NCBI RefSeq assembly: GCF_937912035.1
Contig: NZ_CALDPF010000002.1
Span: forward strand, 62,001-126,000
Reading direction: 5' to 3'
DNA from: an uncultured Bacteroides sp.
GTDB taxonomy: Bacteria > Bacteroidota > Bacteroidia > Bacteroidales > Bacteroidaceae
Length of the DNA: 64,000 nucleotides
Shown here: positions 52,039 to 60,589 of the stretch, piece after piece
How positions within the stretch are numbered: position 1 is the first letter of the stretch
How the letters are laid out: each line of letters begins with the position of its first letter
Made by a program: the position numbers and the translations under genes
The notes under the pieces: model-generated
What the model was told of the DNA's origin: nothing
Database searches by the model: none
Seen by the model: only the letters and a program-made list of their open reading frames with translations

Positions 52039-54186
52039 TTATATTATTGATACTGTAATAGCACTTATCTTATCCGCCCACTTATTCCATTCGGTTGCTT
52101 TATAATCATCAACTGCATTTGAAGGTACATATATTTCAAGTGTTTTAAGAGCTGCATTAAAATCATTCTTAGAAAGTCCTTCTGGAGGTGTTGTCGGTAA
52201 ACAATACATAACCAATTTATTACCTACATTTCCCAATGCAGCAGGGAAAGGCTTATACATTTGTGTAACAGACGAAGGTATTACAACTGGTTCTTTAATA
52301 AAGTTACAACCTTCAAAAGAAGACCATATTTTCTTCAAGTTAGTATTCTTATCGGTAATAGTACCATCAGCATTCATATAAGTATCACCAAATACAACTT
52401 TTTCATAATTTGTATTTCTAAATGCCTGTTCATAAATTTCTACAAGTGAATTTGGCAATCTAAGTTCTCCTGTCAATCCTGAGACCTGATTAAATGCCTG
52501 CTTTTCAATATATTTCAGATTATCATCGAAAACCAGTTTCTTTATAGTATTTTTTGAATTTCCATTACTACCAAAAGCTTGTGTTCCAATTCTTTCAATA
52601 CCAACAAAACTCATTTCATCAACAGAAATCTGAGCACCTCTCATAAAGTTTTCAGGTATAACAGGTTCATCAAAATAAATATATCCTGTACCATTCTCAA
52701 ATTTATGTATATATCCTTCAGGTATATTAGCCAGTGCATTCTCTTTCTTGTACATAATATAATAATCTGTTCCAACATTAGGTTCATCTGACGTGTCACC
52801 TCCTATAGCAAATATATACTGACCCCATTCTGACAAAGCCTTTCTATAATCAGTCACACTACTCTCCGGTACAAAAATATATTCCAATTTATCAGAAAAG
52901 CTCTGAGTATCTGCTGTTGGAGGAACTGTCGCCAAACAATATACTGTATATCCTACTGATATACCATTAAATGAGCCTGCGATATCATTAATGGTTTCAG
53001 GTAAAACAATCGTTGATATTTTACTTCCACTGAAAACATCTTTACCTAATGTTTCCAACTTGGAATCAGATGTAACAGCTGTCACTTTCTCCGCATTATC
53101 AGAATCATAAGTTAATTCTACATTTCCAAACTCTATTGTTTCAAGACTTGTTGTTCCAGAAAAAGCATTGTCACCAACAGAAGTGATTTCAGAAGGAACC
53201 CAAACACCAGTAACCGAAGTCTGGCCATTCAAAAGACCAGCAGGGACATTAGGTGTATCAAAGAATATCTTACCGATACCATTACTATATTCCGAAAGAT
53301 AACCTTCAAGCACAATTTCAGAAGGAGATGAATATTGTATATAATAATTTGGCATTTTCAATACTATATCAGAAAGAATATTGCTCTGACCATATACAAT
53401 ATCAATTGCATCGTATTCTATTTCCTTTGCTGCGTTACCATTAAACAGTTCAATTTTAAAACCGTCAGTAAAGTCAACAGGAATAAAAGAAATCGTTACA
53501 TTTTCAGATCCATTCTTTTCAATATCCATATTACATTTATATACGACCTTTTCTTCAGCCGTTTCAGCAAAAGTAACATTCGGAATAGAATCTGTAATCT
53601 CTATATTTGCAACTCCTGATATTTTTTCATTATTATTACCGGAAATTCTAATAGAGTCTATATGATAAGCATATTCAGATGTAATATTAAATGATATATC
53701 TGTATAAACCGATTGGAATTTCACACCATCATCTTCAAATCTACCTACAGCCAGATTTGCTACATCATTGACATCGGAAACTTCCTCTGTTCTTGAAACC
53801 TGAGTGGTTTGTTTCAAAGTCAATTCTTTAGAAACAACTGTTTTTACTATAGGCAAACTATCTTTATAAGTAAAAGTCGCACTGGTAGTGTAAGGATACA
53901 AAGCAAAAAGATTTCCTGTTGTCGCTGCCTCACCGGAAAATGCTGATTCGTTATATACGAACTGCCTGTTGTCATCTGGAGCATCAGTCGAAAAAACAGA
54001 TACTGACTGTCCATTCTGGATATTTATTCCCAAACTTTGAACATCTGATACTCTAAATTCATAGTTTTTAGTTTCTACACTACCCCATCCAATAGGGTTC
54101 AGTTCATCAGATATATCTTCTTTACATCCGACAAACGATACTGCGGCTATTGCCGCTAATAACTCGATTCTATTAAAAATCCTCAT
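52039..54186 (-). CDS. Surface lipoprotein with fimbrillin-like N-terminus and BspA-type leucine-rich repeats
   Basis: The 715-residue lipoprotein (signal to SFVGC, Cys21) has two parts. Residues about 30-285 look like a fimbrillin-family beta domain (ETKNYEFRVSDV, LFALYPYTTSATF, YTDISFNITSEYAYHIDSIRISG). The rest contains BspA/TpLRR-like repeats (SEITSVGDNAFSGTTSLETIEFG, KLVFDDNLKYIEKQAFNQVSGL, SLVEIYEQAFRNTNYEKVVFG) in two blocks separated by a short region with VYCLATVPPTADTQSFSD. BspA-type repeats bind host proteins or other bacteria. Its location in a PUL with its own promoter of the shared type (P4) suggests surface glycan or glycoprotein binding. Confidence 0.82.
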   Translation of the reverse strand: MRIFNRIELLAAIAAVSFVGCKEDISDELNPIGWGSVETKNYEFRVSDVQSLGINIQNGQSVSVFSTDAPDDNRQFVYNESAFSGEAATTGNLFALYPYTTSATFTYKDSLPIVKTVVSKELTLKQTTQVSRTEEVSDVNDVANLAVGRFEDDGVKFQSVYTDISFNITSEYAYHIDSIRISGNNNEKISGVANIEITDSIPNVTFAETAEEKVVYKCNMDIEKNGSENVTISFIPVDFTDGFKIELFNGNAAKEIEYDAIDIVYGQSNILSDIVLKMPNYYIQYSSPSEIVLEGYLSEYSNGIGKIFFDTPNVPAGLLNGQTSVTGVWVPSEITSVGDNAFSGTTSLETIEFGNVELTYDSDNAEKVTAVTSDSKLETLGKDVFSGSKISTIVLPETINDIAGSFNGISVGYTVYCLATVPPTADTQSFSDKLEYIFVPESSVTDYRKALSEWGQYIFAIGGDTSDEPNVGTDYYIMYKKENALANIPEGYIHKFENGTGYIYFDEPVIPENFMRGAQISVDEMSFVGIERIGTQAFGSNGNSKNTIKKLVFDDNLKYIEKQAFNQVSGLTGELRLPNSLVEIYEQAFRNTNYEKVVFGDTYMNADGTITDKNTNLKKIWSSFEGCNFIKEPVVIPSSVTQMYKPFPAALGNVGNKLVMYCLPTTPPEGLSKNDFNAALKTLEIYVPSNAVDDYKATEWNKWADKISAITVSII

Positions 54187-54217
54187 ACACTAATAGATTT
54201 TAATGTTAAAAAAAATA

Positions 54218-54291
54218 TTTTTCACAAAGTAAGAGATTATATACTATGTTCAATTAGTATAAATTATTCAAAGATGGGGTAAAAAATATTC
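54218..54291 (-). promoter_or_regulatory. PUL promoter P4 (fimbrillin/BspA-like lipoprotein)
   Basis: Minus strand: GAATATTTTTTACCC (from 54291), GAATAATTTATACTA (from 54269, 22 nt later), a 15-nt segment (54233-54247), then TTACTTTG (54225-54232), one mismatch from TAnnTTTG. Confidence 0.6.
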
Positions 54292-54311
54292 AACCTACAC
54301 GTACCACTACA

Positions 54312-57089
54312 TTACATTCTATAGTTCTTTTTCTTAGCCCTGTTCATCTTCATGTTAGGCTTCATCTTCTTACCTCCAAAGACATTGAAACGATATACAA
54401 AATGGGCCATTACGTAACTGTTTATACCATTGTACTCACCTATAGTTCTTATTGTGGAAGATATATTTCGCACTATATTGCTTTTCCGCTGTAATATATC
54501 GTAAGCTTCAATACTGACAACAGCACTTCCGGATAAAAATGATTTGGAGAGTTTAGCATTCCACAAAAATTCGTCTCTATTAAAATCAGAATCAGAATAT
54601 CCCCTCCTACATTGGTTCACCATACCAGTAGTTACATTTATACTCCAAGGTAAAAATGCCGTAAATGATGCTCCATAGGAAAAATTATATGGTTCCTGAT
54701 TATTAAATGGCCGTTGCTCATCTTTCTCGAAAGAATAATTTATTGCCGAATTTAAGGATATCTCTATATTGCTATTTCTATACGCCCCAGACAATTCTCC
54801 TCCAAGCTTAGTCTCCTTAATAGTATTTTTCAATGATTTATGTTCTTTTGAATCGTATATATATCCCACATTGTTACGATAACTTACAGTTGTCTTGACA
54901 TGTATGGTAAACTTCTTATTCCTCAATGCAGTATTGAAACCTAACGATATATTACCGTTCCAATCACCATTGGTATTAACGGGCATCGTTGTACGCCCCC
55001 CTGTTTCCTCATTATATTTGGTAAGATTACTAATACTGTTCTGAACTATATTCAATGAGCCGTTTATAATAACCGATTGCTGATTGGTCTTGTTATATGT
55101 ATTCATATTCAACCTTACATTATGGGTAAACGAAGGAACAAGTCCGGGATTACCTTGTCTAATATTCAGTGGATTAGAATTGTCTACCACAGGAAGAAGA
55201 GATTCCATTCCAGGCTGTGAACTTTTACCATGATAATTGAACTTTATCTGACTGGTTTTAGAAAACCTGTATCTGAAATCTATTTTCGGTGCAAAATTCA
55301 GAACATTACGAACCGTATCAATAAACTGGCTTCCTTTTTCATACGACAATACAGACCTTTGAGGCTGGACTGTTCCACCTACACTAAGGGTATATTTTGC
55401 TCTAACCACTTTAAATGTCAAGGATATGTCGTGATTAAAATAATCATACTGTGCCGACTTGCCCAAACTGTCCAGTTCTACATCTTTTATACGGTCAAAC
55501 GTACTTTTGTCACTTTCAGACCTTTTATACAGAAATTGATAGCTCATTTGAAACAGACCTATACCATAAACTGGTTCGCTATACGTAATCTGAGAACTGT
55601 AATTTCTATTTATACTTGCATTGGTTATAAACTGACTTCTATAATTAACAGAATCATTGCCATACGAATCCGTTATCTTATAATAATGTGTGTCATTATC
55701 ACGCCATCTGTCATTACCGGATTCATTATAACCGGCACCAATACGAAATCCGATATTCCTTCCTGTATCCCCTATCTTCCTACTAAGCAAGGCAGAAATA
55801 CTCATATTCTTCCTTACAGATTCCGAATAATTATCCGATATATTAGAATTAATACTGTCTGTATACTCAAAATCTCCAAAAGTATGAGATCTGTTACTTT
55901 GTGCTTCATTTCCATTGTTATATAAGATATTTGGACGAATAAGTAATGTCGTTTTATCATTAGGCATATATTCTATCCTGAAATTACCTCTTAGCGAAAT
56001 ATTATTGGACAGTGTATTATTAGATGAATTTGAATATGTACTTTTATTTGTATAAAATCTTTCTGAAGAAATAACACCATTGACATCATTGTTGTTCCTT
56101 CTGAAATCTATGTTACCACCAAACTCATACTTTTCTCTGTTTAAGGCAACATTTAAACCTATATTCTGCGTTTCTACAATTCCGCGATTAGTCCTCCAGT
56201 TTGCTTTGGCCGCACTCGAAAAGTTCTTACCTGATACATTATTGGCTGAAGCGATTAAGGAATATTGGGTTTCATCAGAAAATTTGTTTACCATAGCTTT
56301 CCCACTATATCTTTTCTCCGTTCCACCCCCAGCATCAATATTACCAAACCATCCTCTGTTTTTACCTTTTTTGAATCTGACATCCAGAACAACTTCATCA
56401 TTACCGTCATCTATTCCTGTCATACGTTCCATATCAGATTCTTTATCATAAGTTTTGAGCTGTTCTATCATTTCTACAGGTAAATTCTGAAGTCCGGTTT
56501 TCAAATCTCCACCGAAGAATTCCTTACCATTAACCATCAGTTTCTTCAATTCTTTTCCATTTATCTTTATTTTGCCATCATCATCAATCTCAGCCCCAGG
56601 CAATTTTTCTATAAGTTCTTCGAGAATAGCTCCTTCCGTCACTTTATACGCAGCAGCATTATATACAACAGTGTCTTCCTCAACCTGCACTGGCGGAGCC
56701 TCGGCTGTAACAATAGCCTCACCCAACATTATTGCATCAGTCTCCATTTTTAAGTTGTTCATAATAATATCACCGGATATAACAGATTCACAACTGAAAG
56801 GTCTCTCAATTGTTTTATAACCCATATATGACACCTTCAAGCAATAGTTTCCTGTTCGTTTCAGTGGCAATGAGAAACTACCGTTTTTATCGCTTGCCAC
56901 CCCACCAACCTGAACAGAATCCGGTAATAAAAGAAGTTGCACAGCTGCAAATTCTACAGCCGTGCCTGTTTCTTTATCATTTATTGTACCTCTTATCGTT
57001 GAATTTGTATTTTGTGCCTTAGAATTCAAAGTAAAAAGTATCAAAAATATTAACTGCAATAAAGTATATAACTTTGTGCGTATCTTCAT
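54312..57089 (-). CDS. Outer-membrane beta-barrel protein (OMP_b-brl_3 type, CarboxypepD_reg-like N-terminus)
   Basis: The 925-residue protein has a signal peptide, a carboxypeptidase-regulatory-like beta domain (about 28-110: STIRGTINDKETGTAVEFAA), a plug-like region (about 130-235: VEEDTVVYNAAAYKV, LPGAEIDDDGKIKINGKELKKLMVNGKEFFGGD) and a large barrel (TYSNSSNNTLSNNISLRGN). This is the TonB-receptor-like family with an OMP_b-brl_3 barrel, distinct from SusC and usually without a SusD partner. Its role is unknown. It follows a sulfatase gene by 42 bp and precedes P4. A specialised import or export function in this PUL is an inference. Confidence 0.85.
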   Translation of the reverse strand: MKIRTKLYTLLQLIFLILFTLNSKAQNTNSTIRGTINDKETGTAVEFAAVQLLLLPDSVQVGGVASDKNGSFSLPLKRTGNYCLKVSYMGYKTIERPFSCESVISGDIIMNNLKMETDAIMLGEAIVTAEAPPVQVEEDTVVYNAAAYKVTEGAILEELIEKLPGAEIDDDGKIKINGKELKKLMVNGKEFFGGDLKTGLQNLPVEMIEQLKTYDKESDMERMTGIDDGNDEVVLDVRFKKGKNRGWFGNIDAGGGTEKRYSGKAMVNKFSDETQYSLIASANNVSGKNFSSAAKANWRTNRGIVETQNIGLNVALNREKYEFGGNIDFRRNNNDVNGVISSERFYTNKSTYSNSSNNTLSNNISLRGNFRIEYMPNDKTTLLIRPNILYNNGNEAQSNRSHTFGDFEYTDSINSNISDNYSESVRKNMSISALLSRKIGDTGRNIGFRIGAGYNESGNDRWRDNDTHYYKITDSYGNDSVNYRSQFITNASINRNYSSQITYSEPVYGIGLFQMSYQFLYKRSESDKSTFDRIKDVELDSLGKSAQYDYFNHDISLTFKVVRAKYTLSVGGTVQPQRSVLSYEKGSQFIDTVRNVLNFAPKIDFRYRFSKTSQIKFNYHGKSSQPGMESLLPVVDNSNPLNIRQGNPGLVPSFTHNVRLNMNTYNKTNQQSVIINGSLNIVQNSISNLTKYNEETGGRTTMPVNTNGDWNGNISLGFNTALRNKKFTIHVKTTVSYRNNVGYIYDSKEHKSLKNTIKETKLGGELSGAYRNSNIEISLNSAINYSFEKDEQRPFNNQEPYNFSYGASFTAFLPWSINVTTGMVNQCRRGYSDSDFNRDEFLWNAKLSKSFLSGSAVVSIEAYDILQRKSNIVRNISSTIRTIGEYNGINSYVMAHFVYRFNVFGGKKMKPNMKMNRAKKKNYRM

Positions 57090-57131
57090 GTATTTTGTCC
57101 AACTACTATCTCAAAAGTTTAAAAATATTAC

Positions 57132-58733
57132 CTATATCGATTCAGGCAATCCTACGACCTTTCCATTATCTTTATACCTCATCTCCAAGGGATGATTTTC
57201 CTCAAGCCACCTGCATAGGTCATCCCTTAAATTACGTGCTATATTTATATATTCTTTATTTAAAGATTTCATCAAATCATGTTCTTCAGAAATATCATCT
57301 GTAAGACAATAAAGTTCATATTTTTCTGTCTCGTACGAATATTTCAACTTATACCTCTTATCACCTATGCGCTTATTTATCATTGATGAAGGAACCTGCC
57401 TGTTATCCATATATCCAGGAAAATGCCAGTAAATAGCTTCTCTGTCAAGCTCAGCTTCCGGATTATTCAGTATCTCAGTAAACGATACACCATCAACCTT
57501 GTGTAATTTTTGTGATGGAAGTTTAAGTCCTGCAAGTTCAATAAGAGTAGGATAATAGTCTATTACATGTACAGGTTCATCAGTTACCGTTCCCGATTTT
57601 ATCAATTTGGGATATGAAACACTCGTAGGTACTCTGACGCCTCCCTCGTAGAACATGCCCTTTGCACCTCTTAGCGGAGCATTGCTGTGACTTCCTCCAA
57701 CACCACCGTTATCAGACATAAATATCACAATTGTATTGTCAATCATTGAATCAGACGTATCACCATCTCCATTCGGATCGTTCAAAGCTGCCATAATTCT
57801 GCCGACAGTCTGATCGAGCTGCTCAGTAAGTGCGGCATAATCCGGATTTCTATGTCTGTTGTCCTTATCTTTTCTTTGTTTATATTTTGAAATCAAGTCT
57901 TCTCTTCCTACTATAGCCGAATGAATGGCATGAAAACAAACCCACATACAAAAAGGACTGTTCTTATCGACAGTTGCCAATTGGTCTATTACACAATCAC
58001 CTATAGCATCAGTAAAATGTTTTCTTTTGCCTACCAATGTCATCGGGTCATTGCCATTCGCTACCGGAATGAGATTTTTCTTTATATATTCTTCTGTATA
58101 TGGACTAGCATATTTATTGTATACCTTATTATCAAATACCCAACCGCCATCCTGAGTCTGATATGCAAGGTAATTACTCAGTTTCTCACCCTTCATATTT
58201 ACAGTCTTAGAACATGAAAAGTCATGAGTAAAACCATGTTCACTCAGATCGCCTCCCCATCCGTGTACTTTACCATATATATATGTCTGGTATCCTCCTT
58301 CCTCAAGAACTTCAGCAAATGTTATTGTTCCAGAGTCTATTGCTCCATTCTGTTTTGGTGGAATAATTCTTGCTTGCTGCTTAGTAATACCTCCCTTTTT
58401 TTTATTACCATACCTTGCCAACGATGTAACATTATAAACTCCATTATGAACAGCATACTGTCCGGTCAAGAGTGCGGCACGCGTAGGGGCGCTGTTCTGT
58501 TGGGTATAAGCGTTAGTAAACGCCATACCATTTGAAATCAGTTTATCGATATTAGGTGTCTGATGATTCTTCGAATTGGCAGAATATGTAGTCAATGGTG
58601 ATGAAATATCATTCCACCCCAAATCATCTGCTGTAAGAATTAAAATATTTGGTTTGTCAGATTTATTTCCACAAACACCGGAAAAAGGTATAATAACACC
58701 ACACAAAATAGGGAATAAACGTAAATTGTTCAT
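57132..58733 (-). CDS. Sulfatase (S1 family, Ser-type)
   Basis: The start at 58733 gives MNNLRLFPILCGVIIPFSGVCG. An in-frame ATG 48 bp upstream would add residues before the signal and would lie upstream of the predicted transcript start's usual leader. The 533-residue protein has LILTADDLGWNDISSP, formylglycine motif SAPTR (Ser81), IYGKVHGWGG in place of the common GKWHLG, and VIFMSDNGGVGGSHSN. Long insertions (about residues 100-250) set it apart from the other sulfatases, so a different S1 subfamily is likely. It is cotranscribed with the outer-membrane barrel gene. Confidence 0.92.
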   Translation of the reverse strand: MNNLRLFPILCGVIIPFSGVCGNKSDKPNILILTADDLGWNDISSPLTTYSANSKNHQTPNIDKLISNGMAFTNAYTQQNSAPTRAALLTGQYAVHNGVYNVTSLARYGNKKKGGITKQQARIIPPKQNGAIDSGTITFAEVLEEGGYQTYIYGKVHGWGGDLSEHGFTHDFSCSKTVNMKGEKLSNYLAYQTQDGGWVFDNKVYNKYASPYTEEYIKKNLIPVANGNDPMTLVGKRKHFTDAIGDCVIDQLATVDKNSPFCMWVCFHAIHSAIVGREDLISKYKQRKDKDNRHRNPDYAALTEQLDQTVGRIMAALNDPNGDGDTSDSMIDNTIVIFMSDNGGVGGSHSNAPLRGAKGMFYEGGVRVPTSVSYPKLIKSGTVTDEPVHVIDYYPTLIELAGLKLPSQKLHKVDGVSFTEILNNPEAELDREAIYWHFPGYMDNRQVPSSMINKRIGDKRYKLKYSYETEKYELYCLTDDISEEHDLMKSLNKEYINIARNLRDDLCRWLEENHPLEMRYKDNGKVVGLPESI

Positions 58734-58754
58734 ATAATTAAATTTTAAGTTTAC

Positions 58755-58805
58755 TAATAAAAAAGCTATACTTCCGTACATTTCTCAACATACAAAAGTA
58801 TAGCT
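58755..58805 (-). terminator. Hairpin overlapping promoter P5
   Basis: AGCTATACTT (minus strand, 58796-58805) pairs with AAGTATAGCT (58764-58773) and is followed by TTTTTTATTA. It overlaps the -7 element of P5, so it can stop readthrough from the sulfatase gene upstream while also forming part of the promoter region. Confidence 0.6.
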
Positions 58806-58859
58806 AATCAAATATTTATATTGGTGATTAATTATGCATCGAGTGCATATAAATTATGC
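58786..58859 (-). promoter_or_regulatory. PUL promoter P5 (sulfatase plus outer-membrane barrel unit)
   Basis: Minus strand: GCATAATTTATATGC (from 58859), GCATAATTAATCACC (from 58837, 22 nt later), a 15-nt segment (58801-58815), then TACTTTTG (58793-58800). GC replaces GA in the first two bases of both repeats. Confidence 0.62.
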
Positions 58860-59012
58860 ATTTTCAAAGATAATACCTTAAACTTCAGATTATCCACCTT
58901 TCACAGAAAGATAAAAATAATAATATGCCATATACTTCTTAAATACATGGTTGCCATTTTCATTCACTGTTGGAATGTGTTCTCATTTAAAACGATTTTC
59001 TGATATTTAATA

Positions 59013-60509
59013 CTATTTTTTATTAATTTCCTTTTCAAGCAAAGCTTTCAATTTATGTGCTTTTTCAGGATATTTACTAATTACATTTTTCTTTTCCGAT
59101 ATATCATCTCTCAAATAATATAATTTTGCAGGAACAACCTTTTTAGCCTTATTTACAGATGGCATTATGTATTTCCATTCACCTGTTGATATTGCCAATA
59201 ATTTAAAAGATGATTCAATTACATAATCACGTCCCTTTTTATCTTTTCCAATCAGGACATTTAATTGGTTGGAGCTATCTTCAGCAGAAGCCCTAGGTTT
59301 CTGTACCTTAACCAATGAAGCCATCGAATCATACAAATCTATATGAGAAACCAAAGCATCCGAAGTACCAGATTTTACTCCTTTAGGCCAGTAAACAATA
59401 AACGGGACTCTAGTACCTGCCTCATATATACTATATTTGCTACCACTGAAATTTCCCCATGGTTTGTGGTTACCCAAAAGTTCCTTTGCCTGATCCTTAT
59501 AACCATCATCAAGAACAGGTCCATTATCACTAGTTACAATAATCATTGTATTATCAAGAATACCTTTACGTTTCAAGGCATCAACAATCTGTCCTACAGT
59601 CCAATCAAATGACAGAATTGCATCTCCACGATATCCCGTTCCACTCTTGCCACGGAAACGCTCATGCGGATATCGAGGAACATGAACATCATTTGTTCCA
59701 ACATACAAAAAGAAAGATTTATCAGACTCTCTTTCTATAAATTGCACAGTCTTTGCTACTATTGTGTCAGCAATATTCTCATCTTCCCACAAAGCCTTTC
59801 CTCCACCTTTAATATAACCTATACGTGATATTCCATGCACTATTGCCTGATTGTGTCCATAAGAAGGATGAAGTTTTGTAAGAAGTTCAGGATGATCTTT
59901 ACCTAATGGTTCACCTAGGAATGGTTTCTTGTAACTTACATATATAGGATTTTCCGGGTCATAATTATATACTTTATGATTTTCAAGCCATACGCATGGA
60001 ACACGGTCGCCAGTAGCTGCCATCAAAAAAGAATAATCAAAACCAAGATCTTTCGGTCCGGGTGTTATCACCCCATTCCAGTCTTGTGTACCTGTTTTAT
60101 CACCCAAACCTAAATGCCATTTACCTATTGCACCTGTAGTATAACCTGCCTTTTTAAAAATATCCGCTACGGTGTACTGCTCAGGACGTATAATCATTCC
60201 CGCATCACCGGTTGCTATACCTGTATCATCTCTTCGCCAATTATAACATCCGGTAAATAAAGAATATCTAGAAGGAGTACTCGTCGAGGATGTACAATGA
60301 GCATCTGTAAAAATCAATCCTTGTTCAACCAGATAATCCACATTAGGAGTTTTTATAGTCTTATTACCGTAACAACTCAAATCACCATATCCCAAATCGT
60401 CAGCAACTATAAATATCACGTTAGGTGTTTTATTGATTTTCTGAGCCACTGTCGGTAACACAGAAAACAATGACATACACAGCGCTGTGTTAATTCTCAT
60501 ATTTTGCAT
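59013..60509 (-). CDS. Sulfatase (S1 family, Ser-type)
   Basis: The 498-residue exported sulfatase has FIVADDLGYGDLSCYGNK, the formylglycine motif STPSR (Ser77), IGKWHLGLGD and IVTSDNGPVLDDGY. LTKLHPSYGHNQAIVHGISRIGY and the GYRGDAILSFDWTVGQ segment are features I associate with exo-acting galactose sulfatases of gut Bacteroides, but the subfamily would need an alignment. ATG at residue 4 is another possible start. It follows the GH36 gene by 80 bp and is the last gene of that unit. Confidence 0.93.
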   Translation of the reverse strand: MQNMRINTALCMSLFSVLPTVAQKINKTPNVIFIVADDLGYGDLSCYGNKTIKTPNVDYLVEQGLIFTDAHCTSSTSTPSRYSLFTGCYNWRRDDTGIATGDAGMIIRPEQYTVADIFKKAGYTTGAIGKWHLGLGDKTGTQDWNGVITPGPKDLGFDYSFLMAATGDRVPCVWLENHKVYNYDPENPIYVSYKKPFLGEPLGKDHPELLTKLHPSYGHNQAIVHGISRIGYIKGGGKALWEDENIADTIVAKTVQFIERESDKSFFLYVGTNDVHVPRYPHERFRGKSGTGYRGDAILSFDWTVGQIVDALKRKGILDNTMIIVTSDNGPVLDDGYKDQAKELLGNHKPWGNFSGSKYSIYEAGTRVPFIVYWPKGVKSGTSDALVSHIDLYDSMASLVKVQKPRASAEDSSNQLNVLIGKDKKGRDYVIESSFKLLAISTGEWKYIMPSVNKAKKVVPAKLYYLRDDISEKKNVISKYPEKAHKLKALLEKEINKK

Positions 60510-60589
60510 AATTGATAATAATTTATTTCTGTTGTTTCATTGCTTTATAGAACTTTGATTACATTATAAATCAATAATTGATTCACAAA

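Noticed and set aside
58864..58871. TATCTTTG as -7 element for the sulfatase at 57132
   Set aside because: It matches the consensus but lies upstream of the repeats and does not fit the spacing seen at the other four PUL promoters, whereas TACTTTTG at 58793 does.
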